DNA from: Leptoclinus maculatus
Lineage: Eukaryota; Chordata; Actinopteri; Perciformes; Stichaeidae
Direction: 5' to 3'
Length of the DNA: 64,000 nucleotides
Assembly: GCA_032191485.1 (NCBI GenBank)
Contig: JAVDOI010000010.1
Location: 5,465,808 to 5,529,807, forward strand
Below are positions 45,771 to 61,122 of this stretch, piece after piece. Both the position numbers and the translations under genes were made by a program. Position 1 is the first letter of the stretch; every line of letters starts with the position of its first letter. The notes beneath the pieces are model-generated. The model was given only the letters and a program-made list of their open reading frames with translations. It searched no databases and was not told the DNA's origin.

Positions 45771-48700
45771 AATAGTTATTATTAGGTCTACTGTCAGCAG
45801 AGAGGCATATTTTACAAATGAAGAGCAAACTATAATATCAGACAAATATGATGAATATAAACACATAATCCAGGCTCAAAGCAACACAGTTGACAACACA
45901 GACTGCCCAAATGTGTTGCTTCAATGTATCGTTATAAAATAGCCCTGCAAAAAATGAATAAAAAATGAACCTGTAGTTACCTCAATAACCCCACATCCTG
46001 CTTCAGGCCTGAGAATATCTTCTGATACTTTGAAAAGCAAAACAAAGAGGAAGACTGTTTCAACACATTCACTCGCTCCCTGGAAATGCAAGCGCTTCAC
46101 ACTCCTGCATGATTTCACATCACATACAGAAACTTGGCATCTTCAAGTATAATTAAAATTGTAATCTGAATATGCAAATGTGTCCATTAGGGTTGAATTA
46201 TTTTCCTTCCCACTGTATGCTGTTAAGCATTCTGTCTGCCCATCCGTTCGGTTAAAAATGGCCTCATTTGTAGCTAACGGAATTAGTCTATTTTCATTCT
46301 GTCCACCGGACACTGAGCCATGTAAAAGTGCAGAATGGCTTGCCAAGACACTTGACAAGCCAGTCTCATGGTCCCTCTGTTCACATTAACACACGGGTCA
46401 CCTCTGGCTCGCACACAACCACATGCCCTCCTAATTAACGTAACGCGGGGTAGAAAGAAGGGAGAGGGGACGGCACGAGAGAGTGACAACATGAGAGAGA
46501 GAGAAAGCAAATGTGGGAGTAAAAGAAAGCGAGGCGAGAAAGGTCTTGCTGTACAAGCGAGACACCCTCATTACCACATAATCTCTAAAAGGAAGTGAAA
46601 CGAGGAAGGCGGCTAAGAAGTGAGAGGGATGGGAGAGTTGGGGGGTGGCGGGGGGGGATTCAATTTGCATTGACGTGGTGTCAGCGGAGCTCAAGGTTAG
46701 TTGTCTAAACCTGAGGTTGGGAGGCAGAGGTGGAGCGTAATGGAACGGAGGGAGAAACAGGAGGCTGAGGCACAAGGTTAGAGGTGAAGGGGGCAGAAAA
46801 AAAGAGGAGAGACGGACAAGAGTAGAGAGAAAGAGGGCAAGAGGTCTCAAAAACAGTGGTCATTAGCAGGCTGAACACAAACCTCAAAGAAAGGCACACC
46901 TGCACACACCGGGTTCTCTTCTCAGTAGGCTAAGCGCATAGTCTTCATAGTGCATTATGGTTCATATTTCATAGACTTTCTCCTGCAGGTGAAGGGAGAT
47001 GGAGATACGCAGACAAATAAGCAACGTTTCTTTTGTTTGTTTTTATGTGTGTGCATGTGCAAATTAGTATGCGCTCACATGTACCGCATGCGTTCAGCAT
47101 TGGGAACATGTGTGCATGTACGGGTGTGCATCTGAATAATCTGCAGGTTAATCTGGTGATCCATCCTAAAAACTGTCGAGACAGGTCGGATACAAAGTTT
47201 AACACATTACTGTCCGTTTGGTTTGACTCTCGTTAAAAGTGAAGCTTGAAAAATGTTCAAACATTGCTTGATATTTGCAGTAAAGTACTCCACGATGAGG
47301 ACAGCAACGCAGCCACACACACCTCACTTATTCTGCAACATGTTTAGCCTCGTGTATTTCCGTTTCAATCAGTCATCCCAGTGAACAGCAGCAGTGGTAA
47401 TAAGCGTATAATGAAAAACAAGTTGGCCATACAGCCACACAAGGGCCTGGCCATTCCACTGGTGGCTCTGCTATGTTTCCTGTCCTTTGTTTTGAGCAAA
47501 TTGTCTGTTGCAGTTCCCCAACGGCCACTTTCCTCCAGCAGCATTCATGAAAGATTGACACGGTAGAAGCTGGCTGAGTGGCACGGGGTCTCCAGAGCCG
47601 CTTAGATCAATGCTTGTCCTTTGAGCTTTCCTGCATTTTCGTGAGGCACAAGGACCAAAGAAGGAGGGAAAACCAAATTACCATAGCATTAATAAAACAA
47701 AACTGTAATCCTAAACAAGAGCAGAAACAAAAGGCTGCATCCGTGTTTTCCCCCAGGAAGAGTCTGCCCACACTGGCTGTGTGTCGCATACAACACAAGG
47801 CACAACACAGACACAAACACATGGACACACACATGCGTATAAGGGGATGCATCTATGCTTGTGATGGCAGAAAGGTTCATTCATCCCAGTTCAGCGTGCT
47901 GGGACGGATGTAAAGGAAAGAGGGAATGTAAATGAGAGATGAGGGGAGCCAGAGACGAGAGGAAAATGCCAGAGGAAGGAGGAAGTACAGCAATTCACAA
48001 GGAGGGAAAGGAGATACATTAAGCGTATGAAGGTAAGGGAAATGGAAAGATAAGGGAGCTGGGGAATCAATGACAGAAATGAAAAGCGAGAATGAGACGA
48101 GACACATGGGAGGACAGAGACATAAAGTCCTTACTTTTGTAAATCAAGGCACACGGTACAAAGCACATCCAAGAGCACAAAGACGAGTGCACATGGGACG
48201 CCATTTTTGACAATTTCATAGCCACTGCACAGCCAAACTGCAGCGCAAGTAGGAATATATTATCAAAGCAGAATCAAATGATTTCATACATTCAAAGCTC
48301 TTTGTGCAGAGTGCACTGAGATTGGTTATACAACACAAAGTCTTCACTCGTCATTGTACCGTTTGCTCCGGGGCAGGTTGTCCATCGCTGACCTTTTGTA
48401 GGCTCAGTCATTTGTACTTGTTCATTCATAGGGGTAAAGACCAGCATACATTTGTTCTTTGATTGTGCAGATATCCGACTGTAGTTGTAGCCTGAGATTA
48501 CAAGGTATGGTGTTGTTGTCAGTTCCAAGAGCACAGACTGAACAAGTAAAGAAAGCTTTTATGTGCTCTTCTCCCCTCACTTGGAATTTAAAAAGACAAT
48601 TGATTTCATAGTGTAGGTATTTCAATATTTCAACCAATTTATGTGTCTTGGTCAGGTCGCCCTTGTAAAAGAGATCGTTGATCTCAATGGGTCTTACCTG

Positions 48701-49540
48701 GTTAAACATGCATGGGCTCAATTTGATGGTAAGTTGCACTGACGGAGCCATCCAATGGAGGGCTAGATAGAAAGCGAACACAGGTTCTAATGAGGACTTG
48801 TTAACATACTTAACAAATCTTATAATCTCCTACGGCTTTTCAAGTATACTTCAAGATCTCAGCAGGCCTCCTCGTTATCCCGAGAACTCAGACTTAAATC
48901 CTAATGAGTTGTCTCCACATGCGTTCGCTTTCTGCGGTCACTGGGGAAGGTGGCTCTTTTCTCAATTCTCTCTAGCTCAGTGCATGAATGACTTTGCGTC
49001 TTAAGTTTTGATTAGGTTTACCTCGTACATTTCTCTCTATTGTCGGTTTACCGTGTCATGGATCCTGCTAACACCGCCGCAACCTGGTAACCCACCCAAT
49101 TATCCAAGTAGACAGAGAAGCCTATAGGACATTATTCAGCAACACCTGGGTTATATTTAAGATTATAATGCAATGACGGCTATAATTAATTGGTTCAACA
49201 AATTACAAGGTCCCGCACAACGAATGCTTGATGATCACTTCATTCAAAACATGGCTTGACTCCATTACAACAGAATAAAAGCAGGATTGCACTTTGTGCC
49301 GTGTCCCGATGACCTGTTCCAAGCAGGCAGGCAGTAGTTGAAATCCTCAAAAATATGAAAACCACCTCAGGAAAATGTGACTTTGCTGGCACAAAGCTGC
49401 GTCTTGCACCGCACGCCAGAACAAAAATAGAGCCCACACATAGAGACAGACGGAGAAGGAGACAGACCTCATGTGGCCCAGTGCATCCACTGTGAGCAGA
49501 AGGCAAATGAGTGCATATTCATTGTGATTCAGGGTTGTTG
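45771..49540. other. No gene recognised
   Basis: About 3.8 kb with no array longer than 20 bases. Purine-rich from 46440 to 46860 (G8 near 46650) and 47910-48110. A 119-codon minus-strand frame at 48422-48781 is one of the few not made of simple sequence, but I recognise no domain and see no paralogue; not called. Confidence 0.45.
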
Positions 49541-49562
49541 TTTTTTTTTTTTTTTTTTTTTT
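49541..49562 (+). repeat. Poly(T)22 run
   Basis: Twenty-two consecutive T. No adjacent retroelement body was recognised on the minus strand. Confidence 0.9.
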
Positions 49563-50369
49563 ATGGGGTCCTCATGCCGTGACTGGAGCATATGGCCCAG
49601 CTTAATCAAGCTAACGATTCCCTCTGCCCTTCTCGTTAAACATTACCAAATAGAGTTTTACTTCACATAAACATACTAGCAGATACAAACCATATTCATA
49701 TTCAGCCCATCATTCCAAGCACAAACCAGTGGGTCGGTGGCATTTACTTTACTAACTTGGCTGGTATTTACTCCTACCACATAGGGGACCGGTGGAAGAC
49801 GAGGCAGATGGTGCATCTAATTGTCTGAGCTGGATTCCATTTCTTAGCCGTCTCTGGCTTCATTTTCATTTCAGAATCGCACATGTAACAGTCATTAGTG
49901 GGTTTTCCAGTGGAACAGGCATGTGACAGAAATGAAAAGCTTCTCCAAAGAGACCCTGAAAACACATATTATTATAGAAGCCGGAGCCACTGTGTAGCCG
50001 TGTCTTTGTCTACTGCGTTTTAATGGAAATGATGTGCAAATGGGTTTATGCTAGGCCAATACAACCAAATGATTCCCCAACAATCACAGTCCGCCTTTTC
50101 CAATCTTGCTCTCCTTTTTACTCTGTTCATCTCTGTGGATGAGTAGCGTGTCCGGCAGCTAAGACTCTTGAAGCAGACGCGTCTCAGTGAGGCAGAGCAA
50201 CCTCTTAGAAAGTACAAACAGAATGACAGAATTCTGTTCATACAGAAAACAGGATTGAATTGTCGGGCACAGAGGAAAAGGAGGAGCAAAAACATACAAA
50301 TACCAGAGAAATGCGTTGGGCAGAGTGGTGGTGGTGGGAGGCAGAGATCGGGCGGGGCGAGGCGGGGGC
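49563..50369. other. No gene recognised
   Basis: Nothing supportable seen. Confidence 0.5.
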
Positions 50370-50384
50370 GGGGGGGGGGGGGGG
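50370..50384 (+). repeat. Poly(G)15 run in G-rich patch
   Basis: Preceded by GGGCGGGGCGAGGCGGGGGC from 50350, giving about 35 bases of G-rich DNA with G-quadruplex potential. Confidence 0.9.
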
Positions 50385-52984
50385 CACTTGGAAAGAGGGG
50401 GAAATTAATTTAGCCACGAGTGGGCTCTCAGAAGTGGTGATAATAGCAGGAGGTGAGATGATGATAGCCATGAGAGTGCCTTCTGTGGGGCTGCTAAGGC
50501 ATGCTCCTGTGCACACGTGCATGTGTGGAACCCTGGATAAGTTGGGTTGGCGAATACGAGTATTATAAAGCACTCACAAACTCACCCAGACGCACTCACA
50601 CAAGCGCATGAATACGGACACTTAAAATGCCTTAGCTGTATCAGTCCTCACAGACAAGTGAGCCCTTGTTGTGATGTCTTTTTGAAAATGGAATTTCCCA
50701 CCATTTCACAGATGTTGCATCTAGTGGCGGGGGCGGAGCAACTTTCAAAGACGGATCTAGCAGATAGGAGACCTACTCTCCCCCATTGCTGTGGAGCTCA
50801 CAAAGCCTCAATGGGAGGCAACCTGTGTGTGATGAAATATGATCGAGCAGGATGGAGGATAAGATATCAAAATATGGTGCTTAAAGCAAACATACAGAGA
50901 TGAAAAACACACTCTCTTCTTCTAAGCTTTCCCAAGCAGTTGGTGGACACACACACAGATAAATGCACAAGCCCAAGAGCATTTGTAGAAAACCCTTCCC
51001 TCACTTCTGTCTTCTCTCCAGGTTTTTTTTTTCTCCACCGGATTCGGTGAATGAAGGATGGCAAGTGGAAAGATGGTATCTAGTTTTCCAGAACATTAGC
51101 ACCCGGCATGGTGCGGTGTAATGTTGCGTCCCTAATGCCCACAGCCAGTCATGTTCACTAATGATGTTGAATCACCACCACAGGGTGCCTGCTAGTCACT
51201 CTGGTGATGGTGGTGTCAGCGGTGATGTTTGTCATGGGCACATTTAAGGAGAAACACTTAGATGGTTAAAGCGTTGTACTGGCACGGCGGCGCCATTGAA
51301 GGGTTACAGCAGTAAAGGAGAGCACACCGTCACCTCCCGTCTCTCAGATTCTACTTTTACACTATGTAGGTGTTTTTCAGCTGGAGATGTTTTGTTCTCA
51401 GCCTGTAACCATCTCCTTCTCCTTTTATCCTCGTCTGTCCTCACTCACTGAACCGTTGCCCCGTCTGATCCTCTCTTTGCATCTTTTCACCTGTCTCCAT
51501 CTTTTTAGCTTTTTTTAATGCTTTCAGATTGTCCTCTTTGGTATTCAGCAGTCCAGAAGTCCACTGACTTATATCATTCATTTCTCTGTCTATCCTCTCC
51601 CTCCGTCCCTTTTGTCTTTCTCCTCTTTTCTTTCCGGTTTCAGGCCATTATCTTCCCCCGGTTCCAGTCTCATATCATTTCATTTTTTATCCCTCTTTTA
51701 CGAGGCACCATTTCTAAAGCTGGAGAGCCAAAGAGGAACTCAGGCGGCTTTGAAGCGACAATGGTCTGGGTGCTGAAAGCAATCTATATTCCAAAATGCT
51801 GCTGTTCAGAGTCGGACTTTCGTGCTAGCTGAATAAAGGGCACCTTTTAACTCAGAGCCAGTAAAGCTGTCAACGTTTTTTACTTAAATCTTTCAATCCC
51901 TTTTTAGCAGACAGCAGGTTTTGGAGGAGAAGTCTTTAACACAATGAAAGGCATTACATTCATTTTTTACAAAATGCAGCAACCTCTGCTATTAATAAGA
52001 ACTGTGCACATTACAACATACATGGGGTTGACTTTATATGATTGAAATATTTAAGGAAACACAGAGAGGAATAGAAAATCAGCAGTTTTCACTTTCATTC
52101 CTTTTTAAGAGCCATTTCCCAATAACTTGCTCCATGTTTTTTTATGGAAAAACATACCTCTATTGTTTGGGGTTATTGTTTCCAGTAAAATGGGGTTGGC
52201 TTCCTTTCAGTCTCTCAGTCTTTATTAGCTTTTTAAAAGTGGCAATTACCCTTTAAAGGTCAAACAGCCAATCAGGCCACTTCCCTTCTTCACTGGCACT
52301 TTTAATGACCTTGCTGTGGCACACATTAATGACCACGGTGACAGTGGAATCCCTGTGAGAGAGACTTAATGCTGCATTTACAGTCAACCATCGAACTTCC
52401 ATTTGCTGCACACCCTGTACATTTCTGTTTCCATTTCCTTACTAAAAAACTCACAGTAGACGATAATGTCCTTTTGTCTACTCAATGTTGCAATGCATTT
52501 CTGACTACTTGTTAAGTGAGACAATTAGTTGGTGGTAATCTGTCAAAATCGGCATTGCTACATGCCCCGTGAACACATGTACAGTAATTAAACAGCAAAG
52601 CAGTCCATCTATAATTCATGACGTTGATACTGATGTGAAAGACTTGCATAAATAGAAAAACCAGACATCGCACTGCTATTTCCCGAAAAGGTTGCTCTGC
52701 TAAGAACAAAAGTCTCGCCTTCGCTCTTCCTTCCCGTCCTCTGGTAGAGCACCATGCACTCACTCACACTGCAATCATAATCAGAGTAAGGGGTAGGTGC
52801 ACACATACGCAGGTGTCCGCGCAGATGGGTAAACACGCGCATGCATTAGACTCAAGACAGCAGGCATGAGGCAAACACATGAGCACACACTCGCCCATGC
52901 TCGTGTCAATCAGCGAGCTTGTCAGATGCAAGAAATGACAGCCCTGCAATCAGCAGGTAATGACGGCACCCCCCGTAGAGAGGT
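50385..52984. other. No gene recognised
   Basis: No arrays longer than about 20 bases and no recognised repeat. Frames at 50547-50903 and 51518-51832 have no recognisable domain. Confidence 0.5.
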
Positions 52985-53029
52985 CGAGAGAGGAGAGAGG
53001 AGACGAGAGGAGAGAGGAGAGAGGAGGCA
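52985..53029 (+). repeat. (GAGAGGA)n polypurine minisatellite
   Basis: About six imperfect copies of a 7-base GAGAGGA unit, with two small variations near 53003. Confidence 0.85.
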
Positions 53030-54617
<1,588 letters not shown>

Positions 54618-54721
54618 CTGTGAAATTGATTGTGGCTGGACAGGAGGCAGGCAGGCAGGCGTGTGGTGGTGCCCAAGGGGCAGGACAATGCTGAGCGAGC
54701 AATACTTCACCTGCACTGAAG

Positions 54722-54750
54722 ACACACACACGCACACACACACACACACA
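54722..54750 (+). repeat. (AC)n microsatellite
   Basis: AC array with one CG step, inverted relative to the TG array at 54511-54616, about 105 bases away. Confidence 0.94.
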
Positions 54751-55384
54751 CAAACATCTGAACATTGTCACACACACCCTGACCATTAAGATTTACTCCA
54801 GTCATCCAGCTCATTGATCTGAGGCGGGAACAGAGAGAAAGGGAGGAGAGAGAGAGAGCGCTGGAGAGAAAACTAGAAAGGCAGAGACAGACGGCGAAGT
54901 CTCGACATAAAGATTAACCTTGAAGCAACAGTGTAACTGCGAGATGGAGAGGATCAAGTCACCTCAGGCAGCACTGGAGACATCTTTGTTTCTCCTGCTC
55001 AGACACTGGGACTATTTTTTATCCATATGATGATAATGAATCCATTCTTAAGTTGTAACACATGTGTGCTTTGAACTATAATACATGATGTGAATATATC
55101 AGAGTGGTCTGAAGGAGTTCTGAATTCATTGCATAAGGTAACATGAATAAAGTGGACTGACAGAGAATTCACAGGTACTGCCGATGAGCCCCTTTAAGAA
55201 CAATAGACAGAATAAAAAAAGATACGATGATCAATAATGGATAACTCATATCTCCTTCAACATGCAGCCTTAAGGCGAGACAAAGATTCCCCCGGCAACC
55301 TTCATATTTTAACATGCAAAAAAACATCTTTTACACGTTTCAGACTCTGCACACCACCGGTTTGTGTATCACTGTTTGTGTGTT

Positions 55385-55386
<2 letters not shown>
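54751..55386. other. No gene recognised
   Basis: Short GA run at about 54846-54858; nothing else. Confidence 0.5.

Positions 55387-55448
<62 letters not shown>
55387..55448 (+). repeat. (TG)31 microsatellite, long
   Basis: Perfect array of about 62 bases. Confidence 0.97.
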
Positions 55449-55452
<4 letters not shown>

Positions 55453-57658
55453 CGCCTGGGAAGGCTGATTCTTTTAACTAACTCAATTCTTTCATGCTGT
55501 CCGGCCATATTGAATCAATTCAAGTCCTTTTTATTCACGGTTTTCTAAAATGGCTATATTTTGTAGCTGCAGTAACAGCAATTTAGTCCGAGGTGAAATA
55601 AGATACGAAGAGCTGCCCCATCACAAAACAAGAGAAATACTGTACAGTCTAAATGAGCATGACATTAGTGTAATCTAAGTGAAGCTAGGTAACCGTCCTC
55701 ATGCTTTAAAGTAAAGCAAGGCATATCAACCTGTGAATAATGATGCATCTTGATTATACAGCTGAACTGTTTGAATACTCACTGACATGCAAAACAATCT
55801 GAGAGATGTGGACCTTACATTTGGGTCATATGTGTTAATGGGGCATTATTAATGATTGTAATAATGCTAATAAACTAAGGATGTTACCTCTCCAGCGCGG
55901 GTGAACAGGGGAGTCGGTTGACTGTTGTGCGATTACACTGCACCTGGTGATAAATGACGGACTTCACCTGTTTGCGCGTCAGTTATCGTTGCAGCTGGGC
56001 GGCTTTTTAAGCACCTCAACCGCAGCAACCCGTGCATGCAAGGCGCTAATCTTGTCGGTTCACGGTTAAAGATTAGAGTACATTAGTGGAGACATGGATT
56101 AATCAAAACGGCAGAGAGAGAGAGAGAGGCAGTTCTGAAACGTGCTGCCTTGTGTCTGTTGGAATCACTTAGCCATAGTGGCCAAAACAAACTAGATAGT
56201 ACAACGTTTCTTTGATCTTTTGTGTGTCTTGTGTCAGTCTCGAACATGATGAATGGGGAAAGACATACTCTTTTGGACAGTCTCTCTTTAAAGACACTCA
56301 TGGTGTTGGATCCATTACACAAACTCAATGTGACGGAAGTAGTTTTATAAAGAATGAGAAAGAGGTCTTTAAAGATTAAACTCTGCATACTTCCCCACTC
56401 CCACGGACCTGGCCAATGGCTGCATGAGATGCGCAATGCTTGTTAGATTGTTTGCATCTGACGAAGCCCAATTCAGTCGTCGGAAAGATCACAGGAGCTG
56501 ATGTCAGACGCTGTTCAAGGATCCAACCAGCACTTTGTTTCAAGCATACTGTAGCCCTAACAGTTCAGCGCAGTCTCAAAAATTGACGGCTATAACTGTC
56601 ATTACGGTAAGGGACCTCAGACTTTTAGTGTCGCGGTTTGTGTAGAATTTGCATCGCAGTTAAATAAGAACGAGACAAAATTGTACCTCCACCCAGAGGA
56701 GGAAACTTCTTGGCTTGAGTTTAAAATGAAAGGCAAATGTTTGTGACTATTTCAAAAAGCACAACCTTAACTTCCCAGCCGGCATTGTTTCAATGTCAAA
56801 CTCTAACCTGTTTATAGATATGTCGCCTTCATGTGATACTTTCAAGGAGGGCAGAATGTATTTCTCGCTCTTTTTTGTGCTTGGGGTACACATTTGCATT
56901 TTAGGACATTGTGCTCGTTCCACAAAGTCTCAGGGGACTGGGCTGTAAAGTAGAGTGACAGATTGTCCTTTTCTGCCTCACGGATTGCTTTGGCAAAAGG
57001 TAGCCGGCTGACAAGAAACACTCTGTGCAATAATAATTACGATGAAGGGAAGTATTGATAGTTATTTATGAGACAGGTCTCACATTAAACAGTCTCGTAG
57101 ATTAGGCGGAAATGTATCCAGTCTAAATGGTGTAATATAGCGTTCCGCAATACTGCTTTTTCACAGACTTACTTACAACCCATAAGGGATAATAATTCAT
57201 GGGGAGAGAGGGGGAGAGAGAGAGAGGGAGTCGGAGTGTAGCTGCTTGTTAAGTAGTTGAGCTCTTTATAAATGTCACATGCATCCTCTTTTAATGAACA
57301 ACACGGGTTGAATCCAGAGCACCTGTGCATGCAACTAACAAGCAAACACCAACAGACAGAGTCCATCGATGTACTCGTCACTGCACTGAGAGTAGAAATT
57401 AAGATTCCACAATAGAGGAAACGTGCAGAAAAAGAAAAGAGCAGTGTGTCATTTGATTTTGTGTTACTCCGTTTTGGAGCTTTGAGGGTGGAACGACTCA
57501 ACAAGTGCTCTATTGTTGCTTTTGTTTGTTCCCAGGAAGGATTAACAAGAGAGTCTTATACTCTCTTATTGTTCCCTCCAAAGCACCACACAGCATGATG
57601 AACTTCAAAGCACTTAGCTCCTGACAGTTACGCACACAGTCACACTACAGCATGCACG

Positions 57659-57659
<1 letters not shown>
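55449..57659. other. No gene recognised
   Basis: Short GA run at 56114-56127; no repeat family recognised with confidence and no credible gene. Confidence 0.5.
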
Positions 57660-57707
<48 letters not shown>

Positions 57708-57720
57708 ACACACACACACA
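57660..57720 (+). repeat. (CA)n microsatellite, long
   Basis: About 60 bases with one GA interruption near 57702. Confidence 0.97.
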
Positions 57721-59700
57721 GCAACAGGGCACAACCACAAAGGAAACTGCCTGCACGTTAGAATACACTGTGAACAAAAGCAGCAGACTTGGTGTGTAAA
57801 GATCCAACTAATGAATCAATATGCTCAAGTGTAACAGAGGTTTCCAAATAAAGGCCCCGGGGAAAACGTTATAAAGGCGAGCGACACTGTCGACGCATAT
57901 CCAAAATCCAAACAAAAAAAACAATATGTTCCTCTCACAAACACACATTACTGGTGAGAATTAAGTACCGAGTTTATTAGGGAAATTAAAGCTCTCGAGG
58001 CCTTGGCAGCACGTTGTGACTATTGACGGATCTGCAATAACAATCTAACAAAGGAGAGGAAACACAGGAAGAAGACGGGGGAAAAGCGAGAGAGGAAATG
58101 TGATGAAATGAGGTAATAAAGAAGAAAAACCCAAGGACAAACGATGCCATCGAACCTGAGGAGAGGAGTCAACAGAGAAAAACGGGACATGAATGGCTGC
58201 AGATGAGATGCAAAGTGTCATGACATCAGAGAAGGTAATGCAACCGAGAGATGGAGAGACGATGGCATTAAAGGATGAGTAATGCTAAATGTATTCCTAT
58301 CCTCCATATACTCCATCTAACTTCTCTCCATTCTCCCAGAGTGCAAACAGCTCTTCATCAACATGAGACGAGATTTTAGCATTTTCCCCGGTCACTTAAA
58401 ATGGATATACTAATATAGCTCTGTCAATAGCAAACGGTATGTTTTTGCTAGATGTGAGGATTCTAGAGGTGCAACAATTTCAATTTCCAATTTTTTTTTA
58501 AAGTCTGACCGGTCGATCCCGGTTTTCTTTCTAAGAACTATAATTGACAGCAAGGCTCCAGATTTACTTTTTTCACAATGAAAATAATTTCAACCATCTC
58601 AAAGTCAGTTATGGACATCTATAGTGGTTAGTTGCTCAAATATCTTGGCACTAGTTGTTCTAACTCTGTATTACAAGCGTCTTTGAGCTAGTGTTCCCTC
58701 TCTAATATCTATTAGATATTGCTGTGAATTGTACAAGATTACATTTAAACATCATGATAGCCTTATAATTTACTTTTCGACGAATACTAATTTTACCGAG
58801 CAATGCTTGAGCGCATCATAATCAAGTCAATGCGACCTCCATTAACGTTAGCTGTTAGCTAACTGTGCCAGGGAAAAGGCGCCATGCTGTTGGCAGACGA
58901 GCCAGTCACCGTAATAGCTCTGGGCAGCATACATGGAAATAAATTAAAACATAATAAGCGTCTGAATAAGTTAGTCAGTCCAAATGTTTTAGGGTTATTC
59001 TTGCACGGCTCATTTTGGTTGTTGCAGTTGTGACAAATTGTGAGCTTTATTCTTCTTTACTCACACCAAGGCCGATGTAAAACTGTCACGTGACGGTGGC
59101 ACAGGTGTGTAAATGTGACCGGCCGGTCACCGGGTCGATTGATGTGCTTCAAGAGGATACAATACAGAAGCCTAACACACCTACGGAGAAAAAAAAGAAG
59201 ACATTACTTTCCTTCTTCTTCTTTCTCACCCAGAAAAACGTCTTTGCATAGCCGTTCCAATCTGCTGCAGACCCCATCTTCCTTTATATCCACATCATGT
59301 GTGACAGAAAGCATTGTAGAGCTTTGTGCATGAATGAGCTTCGCACTACTTTGAGCTGGAGTGTTATTCTGCTCATTAACGACACAATGACGTGTCAGTT
59401 GTGCTTTTGTCTCAGTGGCATTTGTCAAACCAGCTCACACTTCAAACTATTACAACGATAAAAGGGCTTGGTTTGAAATCCTGCCTCTTTCTGCCTCAGC
59501 TGTTTCTCCTCTGCTCTTGATAGTGTGTGGCACCATACCCATCATTCTTCCTGTCGAATAAAGTGTCGGGGGGGGGGCAAAACCAAGATCTGCACCTGGC
59601 AGAGTGGAGAGAGAAAAGCGAGAGACGAGGAAACAGCAAAAAAGACAAATATGTGTGATGAGAGGAAGGAAGGGAAAGGATCAGAGAATAGAATTAGTTC
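57721..59700. other. No gene recognised
   Basis: Words 'gaccggtcgatcccggt' (58508-58524) and 'gaccggccggtcaccgggtc' (59117-59136) are loosely similar and may mark an old repeat. G8 run near 59570. Confidence 0.4.
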
Positions 59701-59718
59701 GGGGGGGGGGGGGGGGGG
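59701..59718 (+). repeat. Poly(G)18 run
   Basis: Eighteen consecutive G. Two overlapping Gly-rich chance frames cross it. Confidence 0.9.
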
Positions 59719-60095
59719 ATTTAATGCAGGGCTATGTGGAAAAGTTCCATTATAATTCGGTTTACACGGCGCAGGACCAGAACAGATGGAGCCACAATGC
59801 TTATGAAATGTTTGGCATCTGGAAGGCGAGGCGATGAGTCAACATAATCTTCATAACTACGGTACAGAATTTACAATTAAACATCCCTTCTTAGTCTCTC
59901 AAATACAACAAAACCTAGGTTCAAGGGTGTAGAATTTGGTAGCGGACTGTAAGGACTGACGCTTCGCTAAACTTTTGATACAACTCACAACTTTGATCTT
60001 GACTCCTCAGAGATAAAGATATGTGAGATATGTCTTGAATGTGCAGGAAGTTTTGAACATGAGCAGAAAAACATGTGAGCTATTAAAGTCCAGGG
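59719..60095. other. No gene recognised
   Basis: Nothing supportable seen. Confidence 0.5.
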
Positions 60096-60412
60096 TAGTG
60101 CTGGACAATATATCGATATAATATTGATATTGTGATATGAGACTAGATATCATCTGAGATTTTGGATATCGTAATATGGCATAAATGTTGTCTTTTCCTG
60201 GTTTTATTTGGCTGCTTTTCAGTAAAGAGATTTAAGGTTCTGAACTTACCAGACTTTTCTATTCGTTCTATTATTTTCCTTTACCCACTTAAGTCATTAT
60301 ATCCACATTACTGATGATTATTTAGCATTAATCTCATTGTGTAAATATTTAGTAATAGCACCAATGGTCAACCCTACAATATTGTCGCCATATCAATATC
60401 GAGGTATTTGGT
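60096..60412 (+). repeat. Interspersed repeat with tatcgata-rich ends
   Basis: Starts 'agtgctggacaatatatcga', continues 'ttttggatatcgtaatatgg' and 'ctttacccacttaagtcatt', and closes near 'tatcaatatcgaggtatttg'. I recall this order clearly from a common percomorph non-autonomous element. The expected terminal 'cgcccagccct' is missing, so the copy is 3'-truncated. Confidence 0.65.
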
Positions 60413-60437
60413 GTGTGTTTTGCAGGTATTAGCTCAC

Positions 60438-60620
60438 AAACCAAAGTCTTGGACGATAAAAATCGGAGGGATCACCAAACTTATTACAATTCATGCTAAG
60501 GTGGAAATGAATGTTTGTCCCAAATTCCATGGCCATACATCAAATAGTTGCAGAGGTATTTCAGTCTGGAACAAAGTGGTGGACTGACTGACAGAAGCAA
60601 CAGAGCGGCGTTGCCCTGGC
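60438..60620 (+). repeat. Interspersed fish repeat K
   Basis: Has 'gggatcaccaaacttattac', 'ccaaattccatggccataca', 'catcaaatagttgcagaggt' and 'cagtctggaacaaagtggtg', matching a fish repeat I recall with 'caaatttcatggcaatccat'. It follows the previous repeat within about 30 bases. Confidence 0.6.
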
Positions 60621-61040
60621 GCCCTGCTGCGGTATGCATACAGCCTTTGATAGCATTGTAATCTTAGCAGATACCTTTACAAGCAACGTGACCTCTTCAT
60701 TTTCACTTGAGCTGTGTGGAACTGTTACCAGGTCCTAGTGGGCAAACTGCCAGAGCAACTTTAATAGAAAAATGATTCCTTTTCAAAATTGACACCAGCA
60801 TATTAAATTGACAGAGCATTTCAGAATTACATACAGTGCGAGGGGCTGAAGATAGAGAGAGGGACTAATGTAAAGTACTATGGGGAGTCGCACAGGGAGA
60901 GAGAGAGAGGGAGGGAGCACCGTGCTCCTACAGTAAATCAGGTCTGACGGAGTGACCTTTGATAGCCCCAGACAGAAAAGGTTACATGAACGGTGGAGAA
61001 AATGGGTCCATCTGTCACTTACCAGCTAGCTATAAATGAT

Positions 61041-61041
<1 letters not shown>
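60621..61041. other. No gene recognised
   Basis: Short GA run near 60898-60908; nothing else. Confidence 0.5.
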
Positions 61042-61107
<66 letters not shown>

Positions 61108-61122
61108 TGTGTGTGTGTGTGT
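61042..61122 (+). repeat. (TG)n with internal (GTGC)n
   Basis: Perfect TG to about 61088, then five GTGC steps (61088-61108), then TG again. Confidence 0.95.

Noticed and set aside
48422..48781. 119-codon minus-strand open frame of normal complexity
   Set aside because: Not low-complexity, but no domain, paralogue, splice context or promoter is visible. At this window size such a frame can arise by chance.
49541..49562. Poly(T)22 as the tail of a minus-strand retroelement
   Set aside because: No element body recognised in the 300 bases following the run on the relevant strand.
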